A stretch of 64,000 nt of DNA from Mesorhizobium prunaredense (GCF_900156895.1 NZ_FTPD01000067.1:447570-511569), one strand, 5' to 3'. Counted from the first letter of the stretch, positions 42,960-52,152 are shown. The notes: generated from the sequence alone by a model not told the origin. Numbers and translations: made by a program.

Positions 42960-43220
42960 TCAGGCGCAGTCCCCATCCTGCTCAGACCCCGCGGATGGCA
43001 AGCGCGACATCGCGGAGAACGGCGGCACATCAAGCTTCAGCCAGCCGTCCGAATTCGCTTGCCATTCCGCTGTTTGCCTGCCGGCGTTGGTACCCCAGGC
43101 GATGACGCGATAGGTGCCGCGAGCCAACCCGGGCAGCTCCAAGGCAGCCGGAACCGGCACAGCGCCGGCACGAAGCATACCGTTTCGCCCGATCGTGTCG
43201 CGGCGAACCAGCCAGACCAC
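42960..43220 (-). pseudogene. Remnant of a glycosidase-type C-terminal domain
   Basis: The frame reads TIGRNGMLRAGAVPVPAAL, then LPGLARGTYRVIAWGTNAGR and AEWQANSDGWLKLDVPPF: the beta-rich C-terminal accessory domain found at the end of some rhizobial glycoside hydrolases. Upstream the homologous sequence appears in a shifted frame (about 43221-43330: REVPLRLKYFWLGGRPANLL). No catalytic domain remains. It stands next to the GH1-like gene on the other strand, within the glycan block. Confidence 0.4.
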
Positions 43221-43668
43221 TGCCTGGGAATCGTCGCCGCAGGCGACAGTAAGTTAGCGGGTCGCCCGCCCAACCAGAAATATTTCAGCCGAAGGGGAAC
43301 CTCACGGTCGCAGGCAAGTTCGGTACGCAATGTGGGGGAGATTGCGCCATCTCATCGGATGTATCGTTGTCGTGCTTGCGATATTCTCCTTCCTCGGATT
43401 CCATTAGGAGAGACCATGCAGCGCGACGACGATCAACGAGGCTCGGCTTGAGAGCGCCAGTCTGTCATCCTGAGGTCGACCTCTGCTCACCGACAATACC
43501 TGGACTCGGCTCCGCTCACGCTCGCTTGGTCAACATTCGACGCTTGCACCCGTACCACTCAGGCGACGTGATGGCGGCCCGAATGAAATTGTGGTGGAGG
43601 TCGAAACTAGCAATGGCCGATCGCCTAGCGGGAGCGCTGGCGCGAGCCTTGGCCGACGGGTTGCACTT
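43221..43668. other. Upstream region of the GH1-like gene
   Basis: About 450 bases; the first 110 on the minus strand look like the shifted start of the glycosidase remnant. The rest has no recognisable gene. It should hold the GH1-like promoter. Confidence 0.4.
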
Positions 43669-44817
43669 ATGAGCAACGAGCCGGCGCGTCTGCCAGGCGA
43701 ATATCCGTCCGAGTTTGCCAGTTTCTTCATGGCTGGCTTCGAATGTTCCTCGCATCGGCGCGGCGACGGAGTGCGCCTCGATTTGAATCGCGCAACCGCA
43801 CACGACAAACATGCTCTCGGCGACTATCGCAGCTGTGCTGCCCTTGGGCTTCGCACGATCCGCGACGGCTTGCGCTGGCACCTGATTGAAACAGCGCCAG
43901 GAGTCTTCGACTGGTCGGGTTGGATCTCAATGATCGAAGCAGCCCACGCGGCGGGGGTGCAGGTCGTCTGGGATATCTTCCACTATGGCTCACCAGATCA
44001 CGTAGACCAAGGCGCCCCAGACTTTACAGAAGCCTATGTCCGCTTCGCCGCTGAAGCTGTCCGGGTCCACCGCTCCGTCACGGGAGTAGCTCCCTTGGTG
44101 TGCCCGATCAATGAGATCTCATTTTTCGCATGGGCGATAGAGGTCGGCTATTTCCCACGCGTGGGGCCGAAGAAGCGGGGATGGTTCAAGCGACAGCTTG
44201 TGAGGGCAGCGGTTGCCGGCGTCAAGGCGATGCGCGATGCCGAACCTGATTGCCGGTTCATATGGGCTGAACCGCTAATTCATGTTGCGCCCCGTGACCA
44301 TAGTCGTGCCGAGCAGCGGCGCGCGGAAAATGTTCGTCAGGGCCAGTTTGAAGCCTATGACATGCTGACGGGCCGTGCCGAGCCTGAATTGGGCGGCAGC
44401 GAGGACTGTGTCGACGTCATCGGACTTAACTTTTATCCGCACAACCAATGGTACTTTCAGGGGCCAACGATACCGATGGGCCACCACGAATATCGGGCGC
44501 TTTCCGAAATGTTGGTCGAAGTCGCAGAGCGCTACAGAAAGCCCATGTTCATCGCCGAGACAGGCGCTGAAGGATCAGGCCGGCCGGCATGGCTCCATTA
44601 TGTTTGCGATGAGGTCCGTGACGCAATGAGCCGTGGTGCCCCGGTTCAGGGTATATGTCTGTACCCGGTGACCGCGTATCCCGGCTGGGACAATTTGCGC
44701 CACGCGGAAGTCGGCTTGTTCTCTACGATTCATGCCGACGGTTCGCGCAGTCTTCGCCAGCCGGTTGCCGATGAATTGGATCGCCAGCGCAGATTGTTCG
44801 CGGCAGGTGTTTCGTAG
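43669..44817 (+). CDS. GH1-like glycosidase (TIM-barrel glycoside hydrolase)
   Basis: A 382-residue cytoplasmic glycosidase of the GH-A clan, close to GH1. CPINEISFFAW (acid/base Glu) and FIAETGAEG (nucleophile Glu) are the two catalytic sites; GLRTIRDGLRWHLIETAPG is the strand 2 region. There is no signal peptide. ATG 43669 (MSNEPARLPGEYPSEF) is the natural start; the frame upstream is different in style. It faces glf and the glycosyltransferase tail to tail. The substrate is unknown. Confidence 0.8.
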   Translation: MSNEPARLPGEYPSEFASFFMAGFECSSHRRGDGVRLDLNRATAHDKHALGDYRSCAALGLRTIRDGLRWHLIETAPGVFDWSGWISMIEAAHAAGVQVVWDIFHYGSPDHVDQGAPDFTEAYVRFAAEAVRVHRSVTGVAPLVCPINEISFFAWAIEVGYFPRVGPKKRGWFKRQLVRAAVAGVKAMRDAEPDCRFIWAEPLIHVAPRDHSRAEQRRAENVRQGQFEAYDMLTGRAEPELGGSEDCVDVIGLNFYPHNQWYFQGPTIPMGHHEYRALSEMLVEVAERYRKPMFIAETGAEGSGRPAWLHYVCDEVRDAMSRGAPVQGICLYPVTAYPGWDNLRHAEVGLFSTIHADGSRSLRQPVADELDRQRRLFAAGVS

Positions 44818-44840
44818 CGGTCGAAGAAGGAGCGGGCCAC

Positions 44841-46007
44841 TTAGGTGGGGAACTGCTCCGAATGTTGGCCGAGCATCGTCCGCTGCGTAAGCATCTGCAC
44901 GGTGCCGGTTGCCGGCAGGCTCTGTTGAATGCGCGCGAACGTCGCCAAAGCTTGACCGACGACCTGATCCATATTGTAGTAGCGGTACGTGGCTAGGCGC
45001 CCGACGAACCACACGTCGGAGCACGCCGCTGCCAGTGCTTCATAGCGTTTGTACAGCGCCTCGTTTTCCGCCCGCGGCACCGGGTAATAGGGATCGCCGA
45101 TATCGGTTGGATATTCGTAAGTCAGGCTGGTCTTCGGGCTCTGCTGACCGGTCAGATGCTTGTACTCGGTAATGCGGGTATAGTTTTCCGTCTGCGGATA
45201 GTTGACAACGGCGACCGGCTGAAACTGCTCGCAATCAAGCGTCGCGTGTTCGAACCGCAGTGACCGATAAGGCAGACGACCAAGGCTCCAATCGAAATAT
45301 TCATCAATCGGCCCGGTGTAGATCATCCGCTGAAAGGGGATCTTGTCGCGAATTTCGCGATAATCGGTCTGCAGCATGATCTTGATCCTTGGGTTGTCCA
45401 GCATGCGCTGGAACATGCGTGTATACCCGCCAGCCGGCATATTCTGGAAAGTGTCGCCAAAGTAGCGATCATCGCGGTTGGTTCGGGTAGGGACCCGCGC
45501 AGTCACGGACTTGCTTAGTTGGGCCGGATCGACGCCCCACTGCTTCCTTGTATAGCCGCGAAAGAATTGTTCGTAGAGTTCTCTGCCAACGGTGCTCACA
45601 ACCACGTCTTCGGCGGTTCGGACTTCCTCGACCGTTTCTCGCCGGGATGCGAAGAACTCCTCCAACTGCTCGGGCGTCAATTCAAGATCGTACAGGCGAT
45701 TGATCGTGTCGAGGTTGATCGGTATCGGCAGCAGTTTTCCGTCGACCGAAGACAGTACGCGATGTTCGTAAGGCCTCCATTCGGTGAATTGCGAGAGATA
45801 GTCGATGATCGATCGGGCGTTGGTGTGGAATATATGCGGCCCATAGCGGTGGACCAGAATTCCCGCTTCGTCGTAACAGTCATAAGCGTTGCCGCCGATG
45901 TGATTTCGCCGGTCGATGAGCAGGACGCTTTCATGCCGTTGCGATGCGATGCGTTCGGCGAGCACGCTGCCAGCGAAGCCGGCGCCGACAATCAACCAAT
46001 CGAACAT
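44841..46007 (-). CDS. glf: UDP-galactopyranose mutase
   Basis: An FAD enzyme that turns UDP-galactopyranose into UDP-galactofuranose for surface glycans. The 388 residues start FDWLIVGAGFAGSVLAERIA (FAD Rossmann). DCYDEAGILVHRYGPHIFHT contains the conserved histidines near the flavin, and YTGPIDEYFDW and YTRITEYKHLTGQ complete the UDP-sugar site. The start at 46007 is 2 bases after the stop of the upstream glycosyltransferase, so the pair is an operon. Confidence 0.95.
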   Translation of the reverse strand: MFDWLIVGAGFAGSVLAERIASQRHESVLLIDRRNHIGGNAYDCYDEAGILVHRYGPHIFHTNARSIIDYLSQFTEWRPYEHRVLSSVDGKLLPIPINLDTINRLYDLELTPEQLEEFFASRRETVEEVRTAEDVVVSTVGRELYEQFFRGYTRKQWGVDPAQLSKSVTARVPTRTNRDDRYFGDTFQNMPAGGYTRMFQRMLDNPRIKIMLQTDYREIRDKIPFQRMIYTGPIDEYFDWSLGRLPYRSLRFEHATLDCEQFQPVAVVNYPQTENYTRITEYKHLTGQQSPKTSLTYEYPTDIGDPYYPVPRAENEALYKRYEALAAACSDVWFVGRLATYRYYNMDQVVGQALATFARIQQSLPATGTVQMLTQRTMLGQHSEQFPT

Positions 46008-46009
46008 GG

Positions 46010-47182
46010 TCAGGCTCCCCGGCGCAAAGGCACAATGCTTTTCATTGCATAGGCGCGCTGAATATGGGCAGCCATTGCTTCCCACGTTCGTTCCCAGGAC
46101 ATGTTAGCGAGGTAGGCATCGACTTCCTTCAGCAGGAAATTCCGGGGACGTGACAGAACGGACCGAAGCTTGGTTTCGATATCTTCGGCGTCGACGATGT
46201 CGACCAGGCCTTCAGCACCATAGGTGCGCACGACGTCCACAATCGCCGTGGAGACCACCGGCAGCCCGGCGGCCAGGAACTCAGGAGTTTTGGTCGGGCT
46301 GATATAGCGTGTCGCCTCATTGAGCGCGAAGGGCATCCAGCCGGCGCTCCAATGCCCGAGATAGCGAGGCAGGTCGGCGTAGGACTTGGCACCCAGCCAA
46401 TGCAAGTTACTTGCGCGCGGCAGGCTTAGCGGGTCGATCTTGACCACCGGGCCGAGCATGACGAAATGCACTTCGGGCATTGCCGCAGCCGCCTGTGCGA
46501 TCATTTCAACGTCGAGCCGTTCGTCGATCACGCCGAAGAAGCCCACTCTCGGTTGAGGTATGTCTGCCTGGTCTACAGGGTCATCGCCGGGCTCTCTTGC
46601 CTTGTGGAAATGCGCAACGTCGATGCTGCTGGGGAAGGGAAAAATCGACCTATGGAGGCTTCGTTTGGCCTCGTACAGACTCTGCCCGCCCGTGAACACG
46701 ACATCAGCGCGCTGGAACAGCGCTTTTTCCATCTGCGTCAACTCTGCCGGTGCGTTCTTGAAGGCGGAGAGTTCATCCATGCAGTCGTAGACGCATACAT
46801 CGCAGACTAGATGGTCACTGAAACGCAGCGCCATGGGCGTGTAGTACCATATAGTCAGCCGGTCATGCGGAGTTGAGTTGACGATCTGGTCGACGAACCT
46901 GCGCTGGATGGCGTCTGCCTTTGTTGCGGAAATGCCGACCGGAAGAACCGGGGTTACGATTGTGATCATTGCAGACGGATCGTTCACCCGCATCGAAGGA
47001 TAGCGTGTTTCCTCGTAGACCGGCTCCTCAAAGTAAATTAGCTGCTGCTGTTTTGAGGCGTGCGTCAGAATATGCTGCGGGCGTTGGTGTACGAAATCCC
47101 ACCTGAGGTGAGAAAAGCAAAGTAAAATAGACGATTTTAGGGGGATATTTGGTTTATTTTTTTTGCCGCCCGCTATTTTCAT
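46010..47182 (-). CDS. Glycosyltransferase (GT4-like)
   Basis: A 390-residue GT-B protein: HLRWDFVHQRPQHILTHAS near the start is typical of the family around galactofuranose genes; C-terminal VGFFGVIDERLDVEMIAQAA and PFALNEATRYISPTKTPEFLAAGLPVVST hold the donor site with the conserved Glu. It precedes glf, so it may use UDP-galactofuranose or the same glycan. The upstream 130 bases are AT-rich, with a palindrome at 47220. The start ATG 47182 gives a basic N-terminus (MKIAGGKKNK). Confidence 0.85.
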   Translation of the reverse strand: MKIAGGKKNKPNIPLKSSILLCFSHLRWDFVHQRPQHILTHASKQQQLIYFEEPVYEETRYPSMRVNDPSAMITIVTPVLPVGISATKADAIQRRFVDQIVNSTPHDRLTIWYYTPMALRFSDHLVCDVCVYDCMDELSAFKNAPAELTQMEKALFQRADVVFTGGQSLYEAKRSLHRSIFPFPSSIDVAHFHKAREPGDDPVDQADIPQPRVGFFGVIDERLDVEMIAQAAAAMPEVHFVMLGPVVKIDPLSLPRASNLHWLGAKSYADLPRYLGHWSAGWMPFALNEATRYISPTKTPEFLAAGLPVVSTAIVDVVRTYGAEGLVDIVDAEDIETKLRSVLSRPRNFLLKEVDAYLANMSWERTWEAMAAHIQRAYAMKSIVPLRRGA

Positions 47183-47591
47183 GTAAGAATCCCTTTAGTT
47201 ATAGTTTACAATTCTCAGATTAACATATGTTAACCGAAGATCGCTCCTGCTGAAGCCTTCATCCGTACATCTAACTTTCATTTGAGTAAGTTGTTCCACG
47301 GATTTTAATTGGCTGGAGCCGCCGAGCCGGCCACTAGCGCACTTGTTCGAAGAGAAGCGGCGCTGCTACCAACACCCGACGGACAGCGCCTCGGCCAAGG
47401 CGGGGGCCCTTGCAGCTTCAGATCTCGCCAAATGTGGCGCATTGCCACAGAACGGCTGAAATCCGCTCAGTCGTTCAACAACCATTCATGAGCGCAGGTA
47501 TAAAAGTTAATGAGCTGCGCATGATTCGTTTTGGTCGCCACAAATGGCCCAACGCATGGGCCAGGCAGCCACCGTGAGAGAGCCGCAAGGA
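47183..47591. other. AT-rich divergent promoter region
   Basis: Bases 47183-47310 are clearly richer in A+T than the surroundings. No gene is recognised; a short plus-strand frame at 47309-47491 has no support. The region separates the divergent GT/glf operon and the GH43-like gene. Confidence 0.5.
47220..47233. promoter_or_regulatory. 14-base perfect palindrome in the AT-rich region
   Basis: TTAACATATGTTAA, 37 bases upstream of the glycosyltransferase start. The symmetry suggests an operator for an unknown dimeric regulator. Confidence 0.45.
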
Positions 47592-48515
47592 ATGAAGTTT
47601 AACTTTGAAACCAACGTCTTTCCGTTGTTTCACCCGCAGTCCGTGGATGATCTGAAGGATCCTTGTCCGGTGTTCGACGGCACGCTTTGGCACGTCTTCG
47701 GTTCCAGCGGCACTGTCACGACCGAGAGCTGGAAAATACTACATGCCACGGCTCCGGACCTTTATGGGCCGTGGACTGAGCATGAGGCGCTCGACTTGGC
47801 GGTAACCGGATCGGGCATAGCGGCGCCCGGCGTCATCCATGAGTGCGGCGTTTTCCACATGTTCATCCAGACCGAATTCATGAAGTCCGGCGGACGTTGC
47901 GAGCATGCGGTGTCCAATGATGGCTTTCATTGGGTGGTGCTGAATCCGGCGATATTGTCCCTGCCGGACACCGATGAGGACGGGATCTACGATCCCCATC
48001 CGGCGATCATCGGCGGCAAGCGCTACATCGTCTATTCAGGCATGCCTAAATTCACCAGGGTGCCGCAGCCTGACGTCTATCTGGCGCGCAGCCAATCCGA
48101 TTCCTGGTTCGGGCCGTGGAAACGTCTCGGTAAGATATTGGACCATCTCGACGTTCCCCATCACAACGCGCGCGAGCATCCGGACTACGAATGGGGGATC
48201 GAGGGCGCCCAACTGGTCGAATTGCCTGACGGTCGCGTGCTTCTCAACGCCACCTGCTTCCTTCCCGACGGTCCGCGCGGAAGTCGTCAGCGCGTATTCT
48301 TCGCCATCGCCGACGAGGTCCAGGGTCCCTACGTGTCGGTCGGCCCCGTGCTTGATCCTGGTGAGCCTGGGGAGAACGGCCATTCGACAGTGATGATCGA
48401 CGGCGGGAAACTGACCTTGTTTTACCAGAGCAGACGTGAGGCAACGAACCATCGCTGGCGTTTCGGACTGGCTAGGTGCGACCTGGATCAGCAAGTCCTT
48501 TCACGAGTCGCCTAA
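47592..48515 (+). CDS. GH43/GH130-like five-bladed beta-propeller glycosidase
   Basis: A 307-residue protein of the GH43-like superfamily. Repeated propeller motifs are visible: DPCPVFDGTLWHVFGS, GVIHECGVFHMFIQTEF, YDPHPAIIGGKRYIVYSG and GIEGAQLVELPDGRVLLN. Acidic residues in the DPCP and YDPHP motifs sit where GH43 enzymes have catalytic Asp/Glu. No signal peptide is seen. ATG 47592 follows AAGGA directly. It lies beside glf, so a link with galactofuranose or arabinose-like sugars is plausible. GH130 phosphorylase is an alternative. Confidence 0.7.
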   Translation: MKFNFETNVFPLFHPQSVDDLKDPCPVFDGTLWHVFGSSGTVTTESWKILHATAPDLYGPWTEHEALDLAVTGSGIAAPGVIHECGVFHMFIQTEFMKSGGRCEHAVSNDGFHWVVLNPAILSLPDTDEDGIYDPHPAIIGGKRYIVYSGMPKFTRVPQPDVYLARSQSDSWFGPWKRLGKILDHLDVPHHNAREHPDYEWGIEGAQLVELPDGRVLLNATCFLPDGPRGSRQRVFFAIADEVQGPYVSVGPVLDPGEPGENGHSTVMIDGGKLTLFYQSRREATNHRWRFGLARCDLDQQVLSRVA

Positions 48516-48977
48516 CAGGGACGACCAGCCCACTTCAGATAATCATCTTTGTAATCGGGTTGCTGCCGCGTCCTCAATCAATCCCGATCGGTGAGGCCAG
48601 GCGGCGTCACGATTGGCGGGAGACATCGTTCTCGCAGAGAATTCTTTTAGGTGGAAGGGCTGGTCTCGCCGCCGGCGACTTTGGCGAGCAGCATCCCCAA
48701 GGTCAGGCGCGCTCGTTCATGGCTGCGCCGACAAAAATATTCTCAAGAATCTCGATAGATAGAGACGCCAAGTATCAGAGCATCACGCGATCCCTCGATA
48801 GCGAAATGGCTGGCGGAGCGGGAAGTGAATTGAACCAGGGGTTGACCCACGAAGTCAGAGTGACGTGCAGCGAGACGTCTCAAAGGAACCTTTCCGGCGT
48901 TGCGAGCTTGTTGAGCATGCGTTTCACAACCCCGTGAACGACAACAAAAAAACGCTGGAACCAAAAGGAAATCCGCC
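48516..48977. other. No recognisable gene
   Basis: About 460 bases between the GH43-like and DUF892 genes. Overlapping short frames on both strands lack recognisable patterns. Confidence 0.5.
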
Positions 48978-49475
48978 ATGGCGAAAGAAAAGACATTGGA
49001 TGATCTCTTCCTCGATACGCTCAAAGATATCTATTACGCGGAAAAGAAGATCCTGAAGGCGCTTCCCAAGATGGCGCGCGCCGCCTCATCGGCCGATCTG
49101 AAGGCAGCCTTCGAGAAGCACAAGGACGAAACCGACGGTCATGTCGAGCGCCTGCAGCAGGTTTTCGAGCTCCTTGGCAAGCGGGCACAGGGCAAGACGT
49201 GTCCCGCGATCGACGGCATCATCGAGGAGGGCGAGGAGATTATGGAGGAGTTCAAGGGAACTCCCGCACTGGACGCCGGTCTGATCTCCGCTGCCCAGGC
49301 TGTCGAGCACTACGAGATCACCCGCTATGGCACGCTGAAGCGCTGGGCCGAGGTTTTGGGCATGAGCGACGCCGCCAAGCTGATCGAACAGACGCTCGGC
49401 GAAGAGTCTATGACAGACGAGGCGCTCACCGGATTGGCGGACGCCTCGGCCAACGAAATGGCCAAGGCCGCCTGA
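48978..49475 (+). CDS. DUF892 ferritin-like stress protein (YciE type)
   Basis: A 165-residue four-helix ferritin-like protein. LDDLFLDTLKDIYYAEKKILKALP is the signature helix; AAFEKHKDETDGHVERLQQVFELLG and AAQAVEHYEITRYGTLKRWAEVLG supply the acidic and histidine residues that would bind metal. The family is induced by osmotic and other stress in many bacteria, and the function is not settled. A strong terminator follows, so the next gene depends on its own promoter or read-through. Confidence 0.92.
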   Translation: MAKEKTLDDLFLDTLKDIYYAEKKILKALPKMARAASSADLKAAFEKHKDETDGHVERLQQVFELLGKRAQGKTCPAIDGIIEEGEEIMEEFKGTPALDAGLISAAQAVEHYEITRYGTLKRWAEVLGMSDAAKLIEQTLGEESMTDEALTGLADASANEMAKAA

Positions 49476-49484
49476 TCACACACC

Positions 49485-49515
49485 AGCCACCCCAACTGTG
49501 TTGGGGTGGCTGTTT
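49485..49515 (+). terminator. Intrinsic terminator after the DUF892 gene
   Basis: AGCCACCCCAAC-TGT-GTTGGGGTGGCT is a perfect 12-base stem with 3-base loop, followed by GTTTT, 9 bases after the DUF892 stop. Confidence 0.85.
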
Positions 49516-49551
49516 TACTTCCAGCATCCGTTCTTTCGATAGGAGACAATC

Positions 49552-49629
49552 ATGGGTCGAGGCATTCTACTCTGGCTGCTCGGAGTTCCTATTCCGATCA
49601 TCATCCTTCTCGCGCTGTTCATGCGGTAG
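49552..49629 (+). CDS. 25-residue membrane microprotein
   Basis: ATG GGT CGA ... TAG encodes 25 residues: MGRGILLWLLGVPIPI, then IILLALFMR. It is one hydrophobic helix with a Gly/Arg start and an Arg end, 5 bases after the ribosome site AGGAGA. The next gene begins 9 bases after its stop. It is too short for normal gene finders, but the strong ribosome site, the tight spacing and the hydrophobic composition make it credible. I recall similar short peptides in rhizobia. No function is known. Confidence 0.65.
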   Translation: MGRGILLWLLGVPIPIIILLALFMR

Positions 49630-49638
49630 GAGGAATTC

Positions 49639-50565
49639 ATGGCATCAACCATCCTGGGGACGGACGTCGCCGCGCCGGTCGAGTCCTCGTCATCCGCAGT
49701 CAACTGGGGACCGATCATCGCCGGCGCCTTCGCTGCCTCGAGCCTGACGTTCATCCTGATGCTTCTCGGGTCCGGCCTCGGGCTCACGATGGTGTCTCCA
49801 TGGTCCAACGAGAGCGCCAGCGTGACGACCTTTGCCGTGTCCACCGCGATCTGGCTGGTCATCGTTCAATGGCTGTCATCGGGTCTGGGCGGCTATCTGA
49901 CCGGGCGCCTTCGCACCAAATGGGTCGGCATTCACAGCGATGAGACCTTCTTCCGGGATACCGCACACGGCTTTATGGCTTGGGCACTCGCCACGCTGCT
50001 GGTTGTGTTCGTGCTCGGCTCGACCCTGTCCGCGGCAATCGGCACCGGCGCTCAGGCGGCCTCGACAGTGGCCTCGGGAGTAGCAATGGGTGCCTCGGCA
50101 GGCGCGACCGCAAACGCCGGGAGCGACGGAGGCAGCGATGCGACGTCGTATTTCGTCGATGCGCTGTTCCGCCCGACCGATCCTTCCAGGCTGGCGGCGC
50201 CGGGCGCGGAGAGCGATGCGACAGCAGCCGCACAAGCTTCCCGCATCCTCATTACGAGTGCGGCGGCCGGCGAAGTCTCGGCCGACGACAAGACTTATCT
50301 AGGCCAACTCGTGGCCGCTCGCACTGGCCTGTCGCAAGCGGATGCTACTGCCCGGGTTGATGCGGTGCTTGCTCAGGTCGAGGCGGCCAAAGTCCAAGCA
50401 CAGGAAGCAGCCGACACAGCTAGAAAAGCCGGCGCCACCTTCGCGCTGGTTGGCGCGCTTTCTCTCATCATCGGTGCGTTCATCGCCAGCGCAGCGGCTG
50501 CGTTAGGCGGCAAGCAGCGTGACGACGAAGAAGACGCGCTCTATCTCACAGCTAGTCGAGGCTGA
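49639..50565 (+). CDS. Alpha-helical membrane protein of stress cluster (PhnA-like annotation in relatives)
   Basis: A 308-residue protein with four hydrophobic segments: about 23-50, 60-85, 105-130 and 270-292, an acidic soluble region from about 140 to 265 rich in Ala/Asp, and an acidic tail (KQRDDEEDALYL). ATG 49639 follows GTAGGAGGAATTC. Homologues in rhizobia carry vague names such as PhnA-like; I see no PhnA zinc ribbon. Likely co-transcribed with the microprotein at 49552. Function unknown. Confidence 0.75.
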   Translation: MASTILGTDVAAPVESSSSAVNWGPIIAGAFAASSLTFILMLLGSGLGLTMVSPWSNESASVTTFAVSTAIWLVIVQWLSSGLGGYLTGRLRTKWVGIHSDETFFRDTAHGFMAWALATLLVVFVLGSTLSAAIGTGAQAASTVASGVAMGASAGATANAGSDGGSDATSYFVDALFRPTDPSRLAAPGAESDATAAAQASRILITSAAAGEVSADDKTYLGQLVAARTGLSQADATARVDAVLAQVEAAKVQAQEAADTARKAGATFALVGALSLIIGAFIASAAAALGGKQRDDEEDALYLTASRG

Positions 50566-50576
50566 AGACCTCTACT

Positions 50577-50603
50577 CCCGGCCGACCCAGAGGGTCGGCC
50601 GGG
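50577..50603. terminator. Strong hairpin after the membrane-protein gene
   Basis: CCCGGCCGACCC-AGA-GGGTCGGCCGGG is a perfect 12-base stem with 3-base loop, 11 bases after the stop. There is no T-run, so termination may be weak or Rho-dependent. Confidence 0.6.
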
Positions 50604-50634
50604 ACTCCATCTCCCGCCGCTCTCCCTTGCTATT

Positions 50635-51876
50635 GTGCAGTGCAGCAACGATATTGCTGCACGCGCGTTGCACAGATTGCCGTCCATTCCGGGCGTCAGA
50701 ACAGGGACGGCTCCATTGCGAAAAATCTCCGAGACCATCGCCCGCCTCGCCGCGCTGGCGCGACATGCCACGCATACCGCGGAACTCGGTGCGTCAGACC
50801 ATCTCCAGACGCTGGCCGACTTCGGTACCAATCCTGGCGGGTTGGGAGCGAAGTTCTACATTCCCAATGACCTATCCAAGGCCACCCCGCTCGTAGTCGT
50901 GCTGCATGGCTGCACACAGAACGCGGCCGGCTATAACCATCATTCCGGCTGGTCCCCACTCGCCGACGAGGCTGGCTTCGCGCTGCTCTTTCCCGAACAG
51001 CAACGCGGCAACAATCCGAACCTCTGTTTCAACTGGTTCCAGCCTGGCGACACCAAGCGTGGTTCGGGCGAGGCGCTTTCGATTCGCCAGATGATCGAGA
51101 CGATGGTCGTCACCCACGGTCTCGACCGAAGGCGAATCTTCGTCACCGGCCTCTCGGCCGGAGGCGCAATGGCAGCGGCCATGCTGGCGACCTATCCGGA
51201 AGTGTTTGCCGGCGGTGCGTTAATTGCCGGCCTGCCCTACGGCAGCGCAACGACAATCCCGGAGGCCTTCGATCGCATGCGCGGCCACGGCGGTCCTTCG
51301 GAACAGGATCTGCAACGGGCCCTCCGCGGCGCAACGGATCATCGGGGACCGTGGCCGAGGATTTCGATTTGGCACGGTGCCGCTGACCACACGGTTTCGC
51401 CTTCCAACGCGGAAGCGATCGCAGGCCAATGGCGGGGAGTCCACCGGCTTGAGAAAGCGCCGACGCATCGGGAAGCTGCCGGACCGCACGAAAAGCAGGT
51501 CTGGCGTAACGCCGCGGGAGAAGCCTTGATCGAAATCAACATGATCGCCGGGATGGGCCACGGCACGCCGCTCGGCAACGGCCTCGGCGCTCCGGGGCCT
51601 TATATGATTGATGTCGGCATCGCCTCCACACGCGAGATCGCGCAGTTTTGGGGGATCGCGGCAACGGAGGAAAGCGACTCCCGGAAATCGAGGCCGCAAG
51701 TGCCCTTCAACCAACCGCCACTACCCCAGTCACCGGCGCCAGGTATAGAAAATGCGAAGACGAAGCCCCCACAGTCGACTGCCATCCATCAGTTCCCGCG
51801 TCACCCGGAATCGGGCCAACCCGGCGTGAAGAAGATCATCGAGGATGCCCTGCGGGCAGCGGGCCTGATGCGCTAG
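50635..51876 (+). CDS. PHB-depolymerase-family esterase (LpqC-like alpha/beta hydrolase)
   Basis: A 413-residue alpha/beta hydrolase. The catalytic serine lies in FVTGLSAGGAMAAA (GLSAG, GxSxG), with LHGCTQNAAGY as the oxyanion loop and HGAADHTVSP and MGHGTPLG giving the Asp and His of the triad. This is the layout of intracellular-type PHB depolymerase/feruloyl-esterase relatives. No signal peptide is evident in the present start. GTG 50635 is the frame start; an in-frame start closer to residue 20-45 is possible. The C-terminal 60 residues are Pro-rich and poorly conserved. Confidence 0.85.
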   Translation: MQCSNDIAARALHRLPSIPGVRTGTAPLRKISETIARLAALARHATHTAELGASDHLQTLADFGTNPGGLGAKFYIPNDLSKATPLVVVLHGCTQNAAGYNHHSGWSPLADEAGFALLFPEQQRGNNPNLCFNWFQPGDTKRGSGEALSIRQMIETMVVTHGLDRRRIFVTGLSAGGAMAAAMLATYPEVFAGGALIAGLPYGSATTIPEAFDRMRGHGGPSEQDLQRALRGATDHRGPWPRISIWHGAADHTVSPSNAEAIAGQWRGVHRLEKAPTHREAAGPHEKQVWRNAAGEALIEINMIAGMGHGTPLGNGLGAPGPYMIDVGIASTREIAQFWGIAATEESDSRKSRPQVPFNQPPLPQSPAPGIENAKTKPPQSTAIHQFPRHPESGQPGVKKIIEDALRAAGLMR

Positions 51877-51975
51877 GCGGGCGGCGCAAATCGCTCGCCG
51901 ACTGTCTCGCCGGCCCGCGAAGGTCGAGCGGCTCCGACCAGGCAAGGGAACGCGTCGTTCTTTGGAATCTGTCCG

Positions 51976-52152
51976 CTTTTCAGCGAGCAGCTTCCCCGCG
52001 CGGAGACGGCGATCGGTGATCCAGTGTTGGTAGTAACCGACTTGGCTGATAGCGCCATGAAGGCCGCGGGTGCACAAGGCATCGCCAGTGGCGACATCAA
52101 CGAAGAGATCGGAAGCGTTTACGAAGTGATTATCCATGCCTTGCAAACGTAG
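51976..52152 (+). pseudogene. DUF768 remnant
   Basis: The frame ending at TAG 52152 reads DLADSAMKAAGAQGIASGDI, then NEEIGSVYEVIIHALQT, the C-terminal half of DUF768 (compare LFADAKSVGIRREEIDEDVD in the copy at 42179). The N-terminal FLHKW part is missing and no ATG precedes the core; GTG 52024 could start only a 42-residue stub. A decayed paralogue. Confidence 0.55.

Noticed and set aside
48516..48977. Short frames between the GH43-like and DUF892 genes
   Set aside because: No family pattern, no ribosome sites and conflicting frames on both strands.
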